A program made the position numbers and the translations under genes. Shown in pieces: positions 39,947 to 48,830 of a DNA stretch of 64,000 nt. The stretch covers positions 1,921,750 through 1,985,749 of the forward strand of contig NZ_CP017881.1 of the NCBI RefSeq assembly GCF_002761295.1, read 5' to 3'. The notes under the pieces are model-generated. The model was given only the letters and a program-made list of their open reading frames with translations, was not told the DNA's origin and made no database searches. How positions within the stretch are numbered: the first letter of the stretch is position 1; the number at the start of each line of letters is the position of its first letter. The DNA comes from Methanohalophilus portucalensis (GTDB taxonomy: Archaea > Halobacteriota > Methanosarcinia > Methanosarcinales > Methanosarcinaceae).

Positions 39947-41425
39947 ATGCATAGCACTGAATCAGTTTGTCCGGAATGTAAGAAAATCATAGAAGCCAGT
40001 ATATTTGAAAATAATGGCAGAGTATTGATGGAAAAAGAATGTCCGGAGCATGGCAAGTTCGAAGAAGTCTACTGGTCGGATACCAGCCTGTACCGAAAAT
40101 TCCAGAAATATCGCCATGAAGGAAATGGAGTTTCAAACCCGCTGACTTCAGATGATGAGGGTTGTCCCTTGAATTGCGGACTTTGCCCGTCCCATAAAAC
40201 AACAACCCTTCTTGGAAACATCGATGTTACAAACCGTTGTAACCTCAATTGTCCAATCTGTTTTGCCAATGCAAAAACCCGTGGCTTCATTTATGAACCT
40301 AGTTTCCAGCAGATAGAAGAGATGCTAAAAACCCTGAGGGAAGAAAAACCAACTCCATGCCCGGCAATACAATTCTCAGGCGGAGAACCAACTGTCAGGG
40401 ATGATCTGCCCGCCATGATCCAGAAGGCAAAAGAACTGGGATTTGTCCAGATTCAGATTGCTACAAACGGCGTCAGAATAGCAAAAGATATTGAATTTGT
40501 CCGAAAACTGAAAAATGCGGGATTGCATACAATATATCTCTCCTTTGATGGGGTCAAAGAAGAAACTTACCAAAAGATACGTAATTTCAATGCCCTTCCT
40601 GTAAAAGAAAAAGCAATAGATAATTGCCGTGAAGCAGGCATCCAAAGTATTGTTCTCGTACCCACTCTGGTTAAAGGGGAAAATGATGATCAACTTGCTG
40701 AAATCATTCGGTTTGCCGCCGATAAGCTGGATGTGGTGAAAGGAATCAACTTTCAGCCTGTGGCATTCACCGGTAGAATCGACAGGCAAAGCAGGGAAAA
40801 GCAAAGATTTACCATTCCTGACCTGATAAAGGGACTTGCAGATCAGACCTCAGGGGAGGTGCCCGAAACAGCCTGGTACCCAATACCCTTTGTTGTACCT
40901 ATCTCGCGTTTTATAGAAGGAATACAGGGGAAACACCTTCCCGAATTCACAGTCCATCAGCACTGTGGGGCCGCAACATACCTTTTTGTAGAGGAAGGTA
41001 GGATTATACCGATTACAGATTTCCTTGATGTTGAGGGATTCGTCGAATTGCTTGATGATGCCACACAGGATCTCAACGGTACAAAAGCCAGGAATCTTAT
41101 CAACCTTGCCAGGGTAGTCCGGGAAATCCCAAAACTGGTCGATCAGGAAAGGGCTCCCAAATCAATCAATGTTACAAAAATGCTGATTAACATAATAAAG
41201 GAAGGGGGACGGGAAGTAACCAGTCAATTCCACCGAAAAACTCTTTTTGTTGGAGCAATGCATTTCCAGGACCTCTATAATTTTGACCTGGAAAGAGTTT
41301 GCCGCTGTGGCATCCATTATGCCACACCGGACGGAAGGATAATACCTTTCTGTAGTTACAATACATTCCATCGGGATAAGGTAGAAGGACAATTCCTGAA
41401 ACCCTATGATATAAGTACAAAATGA
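39947..41425 (+). CDS. Tes-like radical SAM protein (MJ0619 family)
   Basis: The 492-aa protein matches the MJ0619/Tes group: an N-terminal rubredoxin-like part (CPECKK, CPEHGKF), GCPLNCGLCPSHKTTTLLGN, the radical SAM motif CNLNCPICFANA near residue 98, SGGEPTVRDDLP, and a C-terminal cysteine cluster (VCRCGIHYATPDGRIIPFC). Tes joins archaeal lipid tails into tetraethers; related proteins have been linked to pterin methylation. Which reaction applies here is not decided by sequence. AGGTGGGAAGGG precedes ATG 39947. The gene is solitary. Confidence 0.82.
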   Translation: MHSTESVCPECKKIIEASIFENNGRVLMEKECPEHGKFEEVYWSDTSLYRKFQKYRHEGNGVSNPLTSDDEGCPLNCGLCPSHKTTTLLGNIDVTNRCNLNCPICFANAKTRGFIYEPSFQQIEEMLKTLREEKPTPCPAIQFSGGEPTVRDDLPAMIQKAKELGFVQIQIATNGVRIAKDIEFVRKLKNAGLHTIYLSFDGVKEETYQKIRNFNALPVKEKAIDNCREAGIQSIVLVPTLVKGENDDQLAEIIRFAADKLDVVKGINFQPVAFTGRIDRQSREKQRFTIPDLIKGLADQTSGEVPETAWYPIPFVVPISRFIEGIQGKHLPEFTVHQHCGAATYLFVEEGRIIPITDFLDVEGFVELLDDATQDLNGTKARNLINLARVVREIPKLVDQERAPKSINVTKMLINIIKEGGREVTSQFHRKTLFVGAMHFQDLYNFDLERVCRCGIHYATPDGRIIPFCSYNTFHRDKVEGQFLKPYDISTK

Positions 41426-41437
41426 AAACCTATGATC

Positions 41438-42403
41438 TCACAGGGTTTTCATTGTTCCATAATCCATAATCGTTGAAACCGGCCGGGTAGTTACATCAAT
41501 ACCGTATTCTTCAACAACCGCCAGGGCGTTTACGCCTACAGAAACAACAATCCCCGACATGCCAATATCTACAGGTGCTCCCAGAACATTACCCGATTCG
41601 TTATCTATAGCAAGCAACCCGCCTATATCAGATTCATGCAATTGCTGGAAAAGAAGACGGGCATCTCCAGCAGCAGATTGTGGAATACTACGCATATTAG
41701 CCAGTATGGTACCAGAACCCGACTGAAGCAATCCTGTTACTGATGTGGATTGGCGCATCAAAAAAATCTTAATCGGATCTATAGATGTCCCCCTGTACGA
41801 AATAAGGTCTTTGAAAACCACTGGTTCATTGTTTTCCACGGAAAGAATCCCTCCAAAATTAGGCTTGACCGGAATGCCATGGCGCAGGAGGATTCCATCA
41901 AAAGTAATACTGCAGACTGTAGCAATCCCCACTTTCCCCGGTGGAACAAATATATCCTCCGAATCTTCTTCAAATATTCCCACCCTGGGACTTATTGAGT
42001 AATTAACAGCACTTCTCATCAAGTCAGCAGTTTTTTCAAAATCATCCTTGTCCACATAGGATACGTTTACTATCACATTCCCTTGCTTTGTTACGGGATC
42101 ATAATCTGTGCGATAGATCAGGTCCTCAATCCTTGTGATTACAAAATCAAGCCTGTCACCAATAAGGGCCTCTTCCAGTTCTTCCTTGCCTTTTAGTGTT
42201 ATGGAGCGACCTGTATAGCCGTGTTTTTCGGTAAAGCCACGCTCGTCCAGTATTCTGAGGTGATAGCGTACAGCCCTTTCACCAAGATTGTAACCCCTGT
42301 TGCGTAATTCGTCGGCAATGATACGGGCACCTACAGGCCTGTCACTTTCATTGATAATACGCATGATTTCGATAAGTTTTCTTTCGATCTGGGGGTCAGT
42401 CAT
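41438..42403 (-). CDS. nrpR: NrpR-type nitrogen-regulation repressor, single-NRD form
   Basis: NrpR represses nitrogen-assimilation genes in methanogens and is released by 2-oxoglutarate. The 321-aa protein has an N-terminal winged helix (ERKLIEIMRIINESDRPVGA, RAVRYHLRILDERGF) and one NrpR regulatory (DUF128) domain (VGIATVCSITFDGILLRHGI, KPNFGGILSVEN, ending VSTIMDYG). The Methanococcus protein carries two regulatory domains; the Methanosarcina NrpRI has one, as here. No partner NrpRII or target operator was recognised in the window. The upstream AGGATTCC segment lies close to the start. Confidence 0.85.
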   Translation of the reverse strand: MTDPQIERKLIEIMRIINESDRPVGARIIADELRNRGYNLGERAVRYHLRILDERGFTEKHGYTGRSITLKGKEELEEALIGDRLDFVITRIEDLIYRTDYDPVTKQGNVIVNVSYVDKDDFEKTADLMRSAVNYSISPRVGIFEEDSEDIFVPPGKVGIATVCSITFDGILLRHGIPVKPNFGGILSVENNEPVVFKDLISYRGTSIDPIKIFLMRQSTSVTGLLQSGSGTILANMRSIPQSAAGDARLLFQQLHESDIGGLLAIDNESGNVLGAPVDIGMSGIVVSVGVNALAVVEEYGIDVTTRPVSTIMDYGTMKTL

Positions 42404-42464
42404 AGGATTCCTCCGTTTTTATGGACATTATATTTAGCATATTTGCAATATGTAAATTGTGATA

Positions 42465-44144
42465 TTATAGACTTCCAGTCCTAATAATATATATAATCAG
42501 ACCCATACCGAAAATCCCGGCAGCAAGGAAACCAAGCAGACCAAATAACGGAACACCCCATACCTGGGGCTCCATACCGGTTTGTATAACCAGGGAAGAA
42601 CCAACTATAATAGCAGAAATAATAAGACTGAAAGCAAGCCGGTTGGAGGCAACGCTTATTTCCGAAAGGAGACGGTCGGTTCCTTCATGTTCAAATTTAA
42701 GATTCAGGTAGCCTTTTTCAGCAACCTCGAGAATGTGTGAAAGCTGCAACGGGGCACGACTGAGAAGCCTGCTTACATACCAGAGATTTTTGGAACTATT
42801 TTTGGCAATATTACGCGGAGAAAAGCGTTTTTTCATGAATTTACGTGCATAGGGCTCGGCGATCTCAGTTACATTGAAATCCGGGACCATTTGCATAGCA
42901 AACCCACTTACAGTCATTACTCCTTTAAAAAGCAGGGCAACATTTGGAGGTACCTGTATCTGATGTTTACGCAAAAGAGACAGCATTTCAGAGGAAACCT
43001 CTGTGGCGTCCACCTGATCCAGCGTGCGTCCATAATACTTGAAAAGAAAATGATCATAATCCGCTTTAAAGGAACGCACATCCAGTTTTTCATCAGCTAC
43101 TCCCAGATCACGCATAACCTCTATGTATTGGGTACTGTCCCCATTTGTTATGGCTATGAGGGCATCTATCAAAAGTCCACGCATATCTTCGGACAGATGG
43201 CCCGCCATCCCGAAATCCAGCAGGGCAATTCTTCCGTCTTCCAGGGCAAATATGTTGCCCGAATGGAGATCGGCATGGAAAAAACCATGTTCAAAAACCT
43301 GTTTCATAAAAGCTTCAGAAACATCTGTGGCAATTTTTTCCCGGTCCAGCTTCTCATTTGCCAGCTTTTCAAATTTGTTACATTTTATCCCTTCAATATA
43401 TTCGAGGGTCAGGATGCGATCACTGCTGTAATCATTGTATACACGGGGAATTACAATAACAGGATCGTTTTCAAAGTTGGACAGGAAGTGTTCGATATTC
43501 CTTGCTTCCTGAGTATAATCCATTTCCGAGTGAATGGACCTTGACAGTTCGTCTACAACTGCTACCGGATTATAGAGTTTTATTTCCTCAATATGCTGCT
43601 GGGCAAATCCGGCAAGACTGTACATGATATCCAGGTCAGCCTCAATAATGCGGCGAATACCGGGTCTCTGTATCTTTACAACCACCTCTTCCCCACTATG
43701 GAGGCGTGCTTTATGGACCTGACCTATGGATGCAGCTGCGACCGGCTTTTCATCAAAATCAGAAAAGAGTTCAGGTATATCCCTGCCAAGTTCAGTTTTG
43801 AGTACTGCTTTTACATCTTCCAGGGGAAAAGGAGGGACATCGTTCTGAAGCTTTGTAAATTCCTGTGCGTATTTCAGGGGAATCAGATCTTCCCGCATAC
43901 TGAGTAACTGTCCGAATTTGACATAGGTGGGGCCCAGTTCTTCAAGTACCTTACGTGCCCTTTCCGGCCGGGTATCAGTTTCCTTCTCCTTTCCAAACCG
44001 ACCCTTCACACGGCTGCGAACAGACCCCATTGACCAGAGGCCCATTTTATCCACAAAGTAACCAAATCCGTTAGATACGAGTACATCTATAATACGCCCG
44101 TATCGCTTGACCATTGAATATCTGTGAGAAATACCCGGTACCAT
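42465..44144 (-). CDS. ABC1/UbiB (AarF) atypical kinase
   Basis: The 559-aa protein belongs to the UbiB/ADCK family of atypical kinases linked to isoprenoid lipid or quinone metabolism. It has the family signature ELGPTYVKFGQLLSMREDLIP (KxGQ, near residue 75), Ala-rich loop PVAAASIGQVHKARL, GEEVVVKIQRPGI, catalytic HADLHSGNIFAL (near 292) and LLDFGMAGHLS. Two hydrophobic helices at the C-terminus anchor it (SLIISAIIVGSSLVI, LLGFLAAGIFGMGLI). In Methanosarcinaceae the relevant lipid could be methanophenazine (inference). It is last in a run with atwA and a phasin-like gene. Confidence 0.85.
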   Translation of the reverse strand: MVPGISHRYSMVKRYGRIIDVLVSNGFGYFVDKMGLWSMGSVRSRVKGRFGKEKETDTRPERARKVLEELGPTYVKFGQLLSMREDLIPLKYAQEFTKLQNDVPPFPLEDVKAVLKTELGRDIPELFSDFDEKPVAAASIGQVHKARLHSGEEVVVKIQRPGIRRIIEADLDIMYSLAGFAQQHIEEIKLYNPVAVVDELSRSIHSEMDYTQEARNIEHFLSNFENDPVIVIPRVYNDYSSDRILTLEYIEGIKCNKFEKLANEKLDREKIATDVSEAFMKQVFEHGFFHADLHSGNIFALEDGRIALLDFGMAGHLSEDMRGLLIDALIAITNGDSTQYIEVMRDLGVADEKLDVRSFKADYDHFLFKYYGRTLDQVDATEVSSEMLSLLRKHQIQVPPNVALLFKGVMTVSGFAMQMVPDFNVTEIAEPYARKFMKKRFSPRNIAKNSSKNLWYVSRLLSRAPLQLSHILEVAEKGYLNLKFEHEGTDRLLSEISVASNRLAFSLIISAIIVGSSLVIQTGMEPQVWGVPLFGLLGFLAAGIFGMGLIIYIIRTGSL

Positions 44145-44178
44145 GGTATCAAAAAAGAGATATTAGGGATGAATGGTA

Positions 44179-44547
44179 TCAGGACCACTCATCATCTTTT
44201 TCATGCTTGCCTTTTTCTTCAGAGGATGTATCCTCACCCATAGATTTTGCAAGCATCTTTTCAAGACGGTCGATTTTTTCTTCCAGGTTCTTTACATGTT
44301 CCTGGGTTGCAACATCAGATTTATTGACAGCTTCCTTGACCCGGGAGGACATCTTTTCCTCCATCTCTTCCTGCTGCTTTCTCTTGGATTCAATCAAGTC
44401 TGTCACGAACTTTTTACCTTCTTCCCTGTTAATTTCCCCACTCTCGACGAGGTCCTTAACATATTCATTAATCTTCTCTTCGGTCAGGGCATACAAACCC
44501 ACGGTAAAAAGCCCAAATTTTTTCATATAATATACAGGATCGTACAT
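44179..44547 (-). CDS. Phasin-like helical protein
   Basis: The 122-aa amphipathic, highly charged helical protein resembles polyhydroxyalkanoate granule-associated (phasin/COG3937) proteins: FGLFTVGLYALTEEKINEYV, LVESGEINREEGKKFVTDLI, then a coiled coil with HVKNLEEKIDRLEKML and an acidic tail. No polyhydroxyalkanoate synthase is in the window, so the name describes the fold only. GGAGGTTT precedes ATG 44547. It lies 34 bases upstream of the UbiB-like gene. Confidence 0.68.
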   Translation of the reverse strand: MYDPVYYMKKFGLFTVGLYALTEEKINEYVKDLVESGEINREEGKKFVTDLIESKRKQQEEMEEKMSSRVKEAVNKSDVATQEHVKNLEEKIDRLEKMLAKSMGEDTSSEEKGKHEKDDEWS

Positions 44548-44662
44548 TTTATTAAACCTCCAAGAGTATATTGTTTTTCAACGTATATAAAGAAAATGAA
44601 AATAAGCAGGAAAATGAATTACCACACAGCCTGAAAACTGTATCCGCATATAAATATCAGAA

Positions 44663-46381
44663 TCACTTTGAAAGCAGCCCTTCAATTCCCTTTCCAATGT
44701 AGGTGACACCGGTTGATTCTATGAATTTGTCACATACTTGGCGGGCATCCCCTTCTTCAACCAATGAACCTCCAGATAACAAAACTGCCCTGTGAGCAAC
44801 TTCTTTCACAAAATCCATGTGATGGCTGACAAAAACTATTGTCGTGCCAAACCTGCGATTTATTTCCTTGAGAGAATTGGTAACATCTCTAAGAGTAATC
44901 GGGTCAAGATCTCCAAAAGGTTCATCCAGCATGAGTATATCCGGAGATGTGGCAAGAGATACTGCAATATAGGACCTCACATGTTCCCCACCACTTATCT
45001 GTGCAGGTTTCTTTTGAAGTATGTCAGGAGAAAGATCCAGAGCATCAAATACAGGTTCTGCATATTTGGCCACATCGAGTTCCGGCCAGGCGGGGAATAA
45101 TTCAAGGTAGACCTGTGGCGTCAGTCCCATTTTTGAAAGGGATTGTTCTTTTTCTGCCTCTGCCATATCTGGCAACTGATAAATCGTATCCAACATCTTT
45201 TCAGAAATACCCAGCTTCTCTGCTTTTTGGCGGGCGTGTTCTATCGCACCCTGTCTTTTGAGCCTGAGTTTAAAGGCAATATGCTGTCCTATTGTGGAAT
45301 GGGGGGACAGCGTAAATTCCTGATGCATGATACTCATTCTGCGACGCATTTCCATTCTTTGCGGGCTGAAACGGGAAATATCAATCCAGTTATCCTCAAG
45401 AGAATAAAGGACCCTTCCGCTTTGAGGTTCGAGAAGGCCGGCAAGCATCCTTAGCAGGGTTGTTTTCCCACCTCCGGAAGGGCCTATCAAACCCAGTATC
45501 TCCCCCCTGTTAACAGAAAGAGAGATATTCTTCAGGTCCAAAACTTCCCCAACTCTCCAGAGAGAATAACGCTTGGCAAGATTTTCTGCCCTGACACAAA
45601 CCTCTTCTGAAAAAGTACCCAGAGGCTTTTTATCAGCAATTCCATGAAGGAACTTATCCAGAACTTCACCAGAGTCACCTGATGCCACAATTTTTCCTTC
45701 ATCAATGCAGAGCATATCATCGGCAAGGTAACTCAAAATTTCAGGAAGATGGGATACTACCAGAATAGGAATGTTGAGTTTTTCTTTCAGAAGAAGAATT
45801 ATGTCCAGTATTTGCTGTTTGGAATCCGGACCAGCCATTGTGACAGGCTCATCAAGAAGCAGCACGGATGGCCGGGATGCAAGCTGGCGGGCAAGAATCA
45901 GACGTTGTTTTTCTCCTCCACTCAATGCTCCGGAAAAATGCAGGGCCTTTTCCTTCAAACCCACAATACCCAGATAGGCCATTGCCTCTTCATACATTTC
46001 ATCATAAAGGGGGTGATCGTTATCCGGAAGGGCTTCGTAACCTTCCCTTGCATAATAAAGCCTGCGGATTATATTTTCAACTGCTTTACCGGACCATAGG
46101 CTGAAGTTGCGCTGAAGATGAAGGGCACTATTGCTCATCAAAAAACGTTGACCGGTTTGCCCCATATCAGGATTTATAACCTTTCCGTCGATCTCAATCG
46201 TTCCACTGTCAAAGGTTTCAATTCCACGCAGAATTTCCAGTAGCGTAGATTTGCCACTACCACTTTTACCTGTAATGCCAAGTATTTCGCCATTCTGTAC
46301 GGTAAAACTGATGTCCTCGAGTACCTGTTTTTTCCCGCAGGGAGAATCGTAAATTTTTGAAATACCTTTTACTTTAAGCAT
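44663..46381 (-). CDS. atwA: Methyl-coenzyme M reductase activation component A2 (tandem ABC ATPase)
   Basis: Component A2 is an ATPase needed for reductive activation of methyl-coenzyme M reductase. The 572-aa soluble protein is two fused ABC domains: first Walker A GKSGSGKSTLLE near residue 38, signature LSGGEKQRLILAR, Walker B VLLLDEPVT; second Walker A GPSGGGKTTLLRML near 303, signature ISGGEHVRSYIAVS and DILMLDEPFGDLDP. The family is restricted to methanogens and relatives. No membrane permease gene adjoins, as expected. GAGGTGG precedes ATG 46381; GGGP synthase and L40e lie upstream. Confidence 0.93.
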   Translation of the reverse strand: MLKVKGISKIYDSPCGKKQVLEDISFTVQNGEILGITGKSGSGKSTLLEILRGIETFDSGTIEIDGKVINPDMGQTGQRFLMSNSALHLQRNFSLWSGKAVENIIRRLYYAREGYEALPDNDHPLYDEMYEEAMAYLGIVGLKEKALHFSGALSGGEKQRLILARQLASRPSVLLLDEPVTMAGPDSKQQILDIILLLKEKLNIPILVVSHLPEILSYLADDMLCIDEGKIVASGDSGEVLDKFLHGIADKKPLGTFSEEVCVRAENLAKRYSLWRVGEVLDLKNISLSVNRGEILGLIGPSGGGKTTLLRMLAGLLEPQSGRVLYSLEDNWIDISRFSPQRMEMRRRMSIMHQEFTLSPHSTIGQHIAFKLRLKRQGAIEHARQKAEKLGISEKMLDTIYQLPDMAEAEKEQSLSKMGLTPQVYLELFPAWPELDVAKYAEPVFDALDLSPDILQKKPAQISGGEHVRSYIAVSLATSPDILMLDEPFGDLDPITLRDVTNSLKEINRRFGTTIVFVSHHMDFVKEVAHRAVLLSGGSLVEEGDARQVCDKFIESTGVTYIGKGIEGLLSK

Positions 46382-46409
46382 TTCCCCACCTCATTAAGGA
46401 AATCCATTT

Positions 46410-47153
46410 TTAACTTTTGATCGCAGAAACGAATTCAGCAATCTTTGCGCGGACATCGCCAGCATCTTCCACGGCAGTACCTGTCACGATCATATCCGCC
46501 CCTGCCTTTGCACAGGCAGCTGCAGCATTACGGTCACGGATACCTCCACCTACTATCAAATGTCCTTTATCGATGGCATGTTTCACAGCACCCACCATTT
46601 CAACTGGAACCGGTTCATCTGCACCCGAACCTGCCTCGAGATAAACATAGCGCATTCCAAAATAGGATCCTGCAAGAGCATAGGCTGCAGCAAGCTCCGG
46701 TTTTGTACGGGGGAGCAAACGTGCATCCCCTACCCACCCAACCGTGCCTCCTGGTTCCACTATCAGGTAGGCCATTGGAATGGGTTCAATGCCGAATTTG
46801 CGTACAAGAGGTGCACCCATCGCCTGGTTGGTAACAATATAGTTGATATCCCTGGAATTCAGCAGGCTCATGAAAAAAATAGCATCGGCATATGCGCTCA
46901 CACCTGCGGAATCGCCGGGGAAAAGAATAGTCGGCACATCAATTTGTTCTTTCATCAGCTGAAGGGTCTGGTCAAGAACCTGACCCATCGCTCCGGTGGA
47001 ACCCCCAATCATTATAGCATCGGTGCCTCCCTCAACGGCAGCTTTTGCAATCTCTGCCGCTCTTTCGGGTTTTTGGGAGGCGGGGTCTATAAGTGTCAGA
47101 TGGACACAACCGTCCCTCTTCACGATGTCATTGAGGTACTCTTCCACCTGCAT
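46410..47153 (-). CDS. Geranylgeranylglyceryl phosphate synthase
   Basis: GGGP synthase forms the first ether bond of archaeal lipids, joining sn-glycerol-1-phosphate and geranylgeranyl diphosphate. The 247-aa TIM barrel has HLTLIDPASQKPERAAEIA, AIMIGGSTGAMG, and YLEAGSGADEPVP with VGGGIRDRNAAAACAKAGAD (phosphate site), typical of the group. I chose ATG 47153: the longer frame upstream is the overlapping L40e coding region. The site AGGCTGATC is formed at the L40e stop, which is eight bases before this ATG. Its product is taken up by DGGGP synthase (62430-63269). Confidence 0.93.
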   Translation of the reverse strand: MQVEEYLNDIVKRDGCVHLTLIDPASQKPERAAEIAKAAVEGGTDAIMIGGSTGAMGQVLDQTLQLMKEQIDVPTILFPGDSAGVSAYADAIFFMSLLNSRDINYIVTNQAMGAPLVRKFGIEPIPMAYLIVEPGGTVGWVGDARLLPRTKPELAAAYALAGSYFGMRYVYLEAGSGADEPVPVEMVGAVKHAIDKGHLIVGGGIRDRNAAAACAKAGADMIVTGTAVEDAGDVRAKIAEFVSAIKS

Positions 47154-47161
47154 CAGACAGA

Positions 47162-47311
47162 TCAGCCTCTCTTTACTTCCTTGGATTTTACACGGAGATT
47201 TTTGTAACCACACTTTCTGCATTTAACAGCCCTTACAGCGTTACGGGCATTGCAATTCATGCAGATCTTCTTATTAAGTATACGTTCCTCAGCTTCGGGG
47301 AATCTTGCCAT
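47162..47311 (-). CDS. rpl40e: 50S ribosomal protein L40e
   Basis: This 49-aa zinc-ribbon ribosomal protein reads [20 protein letters not shown] at the start, then [19 protein letters not shown]. The four cysteines are in CMNC and CRKC. It matches archaeal L40e throughout. AGGTGA lies just before ATG 47311. It sits immediately upstream of GGGP synthase on the same transcript. Confidence 0.95.
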   Translation of the reverse strand: MARFPEAEERILNKKICMNCNARNAVRAVKCRKCGYKNLRVKSKEVKRG

Positions 47312-47399
47312 ATTCTCACCTTTGTAATGATTGTAATTAAATTAATAGTATCGGGCTGGCTAAATAGCCCTCAAAACATATAATTGTTTTGGGGAGGAA

Positions 47400-48830
47400 T
47401 CATCGATAATTCTTATCGATTTCCTCCAGCATCATCTCACGTACTGAACGGGCATCCGCACGACCACGTGTTTTCTTCATTACCTGACCCACAAGGAAGT
47501 TCAGGGATTTTTCCTTACCTGCAAAATAATCCTCCAGAGCATCAGGGTTTTCTTTCAAAACTTCCTCTACAGCCTGGTCGACCACATCGCCTTCTACCTT
47601 CAGCAGGCCCTTCTCCTTTACAATGTCCATCGGGGACCCGCCTTCATCAAGGATATTGCGTATGATCTCCACAGCTCCCTTTTCGGTGATTTTACCACTG
47701 AGTACCAACTCAATGATCTTTACCATATCTTCTACTGTAAAGGAAGCTATGTTGAGATCACGGTAATTGAGCTCTCCCTTGAGGACATCGGAAACCCATA
47801 CCGCTGCTGCGGCAGGATCTACCTGTGAGGCAACCTCTTCATAGAAATCCGCCACCCTGATGTCAGATGTAAGTGCTTTGGCATGGGTATCCACCATTCC
47901 ATAATCCGAAATGAACCTGCTGCGCCTGGCATCAGGCAGTTCGGGAAGGGTTTCAAGGATACCCTCAACCCAGCTTCCAACCCTCATGGGCACCAGATCG
48001 GGTTCGGGGAAATAACGGTAGTCGTGCTCTTCTTCCTTGGTCCTCATGGAAATCGTGACCCCACGAGCCTCGTCAAAGTGACGTGTTTCCATAACAACCT
48101 TTTCTCCCCGGCGTTTGATATTCTTCTGGCGCATGATCTCATAGAGCAGGGCCCTTTCGGCACCTTTGTGGGAAGAGATGTTCTTAACCTCTGTTCGGTC
48201 ACCGCCACCAATAGAGATATTGGCATCCACCCTCATCGAGCCCTCCAGGGTACTGTCGAAGACATCCAGATACTCAAGGATGTTACGCAGCTTATCCAGG
48301 AAACGTCTGGCTTCCCGTGGACTGCGCATATCCGGCTCGGAAACTATCTCAATCAGGGCCATGCCCGAGCGGTTGTAATCAATCAGTGTACCCTTGGACT
48401 TTTCAATGGAACCCATGTGCATCAGTCTGCCCGGATCTTCCTCCATATGAGCGCGCCTGATACGAACGACATGTTCACCGTCCTCACCTTCAATTACCAC
48501 CCTGCCGTCACTGACAATCGGGTAATCATACTGGGTGGTCTGGAAACCTTTTGGAAGATCAGGATAGTAGTAATTCTTACGATGGAACTGGGTTTGTTCC
48601 ACAATCTCACAGTTTAGGGCCAGTCCGATCCTGATAGCATATTCCACAGCCCTTTTGTTAAGCACCGGCAGGCAACCGGGAAGGCCCATACATACCGGAC
48701 ATACATGAGTATTGGGTTCTGAAGTATGATAATCAGTGGAACAGCCACAGAATAACTTGGTAGCAAGCTTGTTGAGCTGGACATGTATCTCCAGGCCTAT
48801 CATAACACCATCGGGGTTTTCGTATACCAT
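47400..48830 (-). CDS. gatB: Asp/Glu-tRNA amidotransferase subunit B
   Basis: GatB binds misacylated Asp-tRNA(Asn) (or Glu-tRNA(Gln)), phosphorylates the side chain and accepts ammonia from GatA. The 476-aa protein has the family start MIGLEIHVQLNKLATKLFC, zinc ligands in CGCSTD and CPVCMGLPGC, HRKNYYYPDLPKGFQTTQYD, the kinase region IRRAHMEEDPGRLMH and the helical plus tail domain with GQVMKKTRGRADA. GGTGG precedes ATG 48830, which abuts the gatA stop. Archaea use GatDE for Gln, so GatCAB most likely makes Asn-tRNA here. Confidence 0.95.
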   Translation of the reverse strand: MVYENPDGVMIGLEIHVQLNKLATKLFCGCSTDYHTSEPNTHVCPVCMGLPGCLPVLNKRAVEYAIRIGLALNCEIVEQTQFHRKNYYYPDLPKGFQTTQYDYPIVSDGRVVIEGEDGEHVVRIRRAHMEEDPGRLMHMGSIEKSKGTLIDYNRSGMALIEIVSEPDMRSPREARRFLDKLRNILEYLDVFDSTLEGSMRVDANISIGGGDRTEVKNISSHKGAERALLYEIMRQKNIKRRGEKVVMETRHFDEARGVTISMRTKEEEHDYRYFPEPDLVPMRVGSWVEGILETLPELPDARRSRFISDYGMVDTHAKALTSDIRVADFYEEVASQVDPAAAAVWVSDVLKGELNYRDLNIASFTVEDMVKIIELVLSGKITEKGAVEIIRNILDEGGSPMDIVKEKGLLKVEGDVVDQAVEEVLKENPDALEDYFAGKEKSLNFLVGQVMKKTRGRADARSVREMMLEEIDKNYR

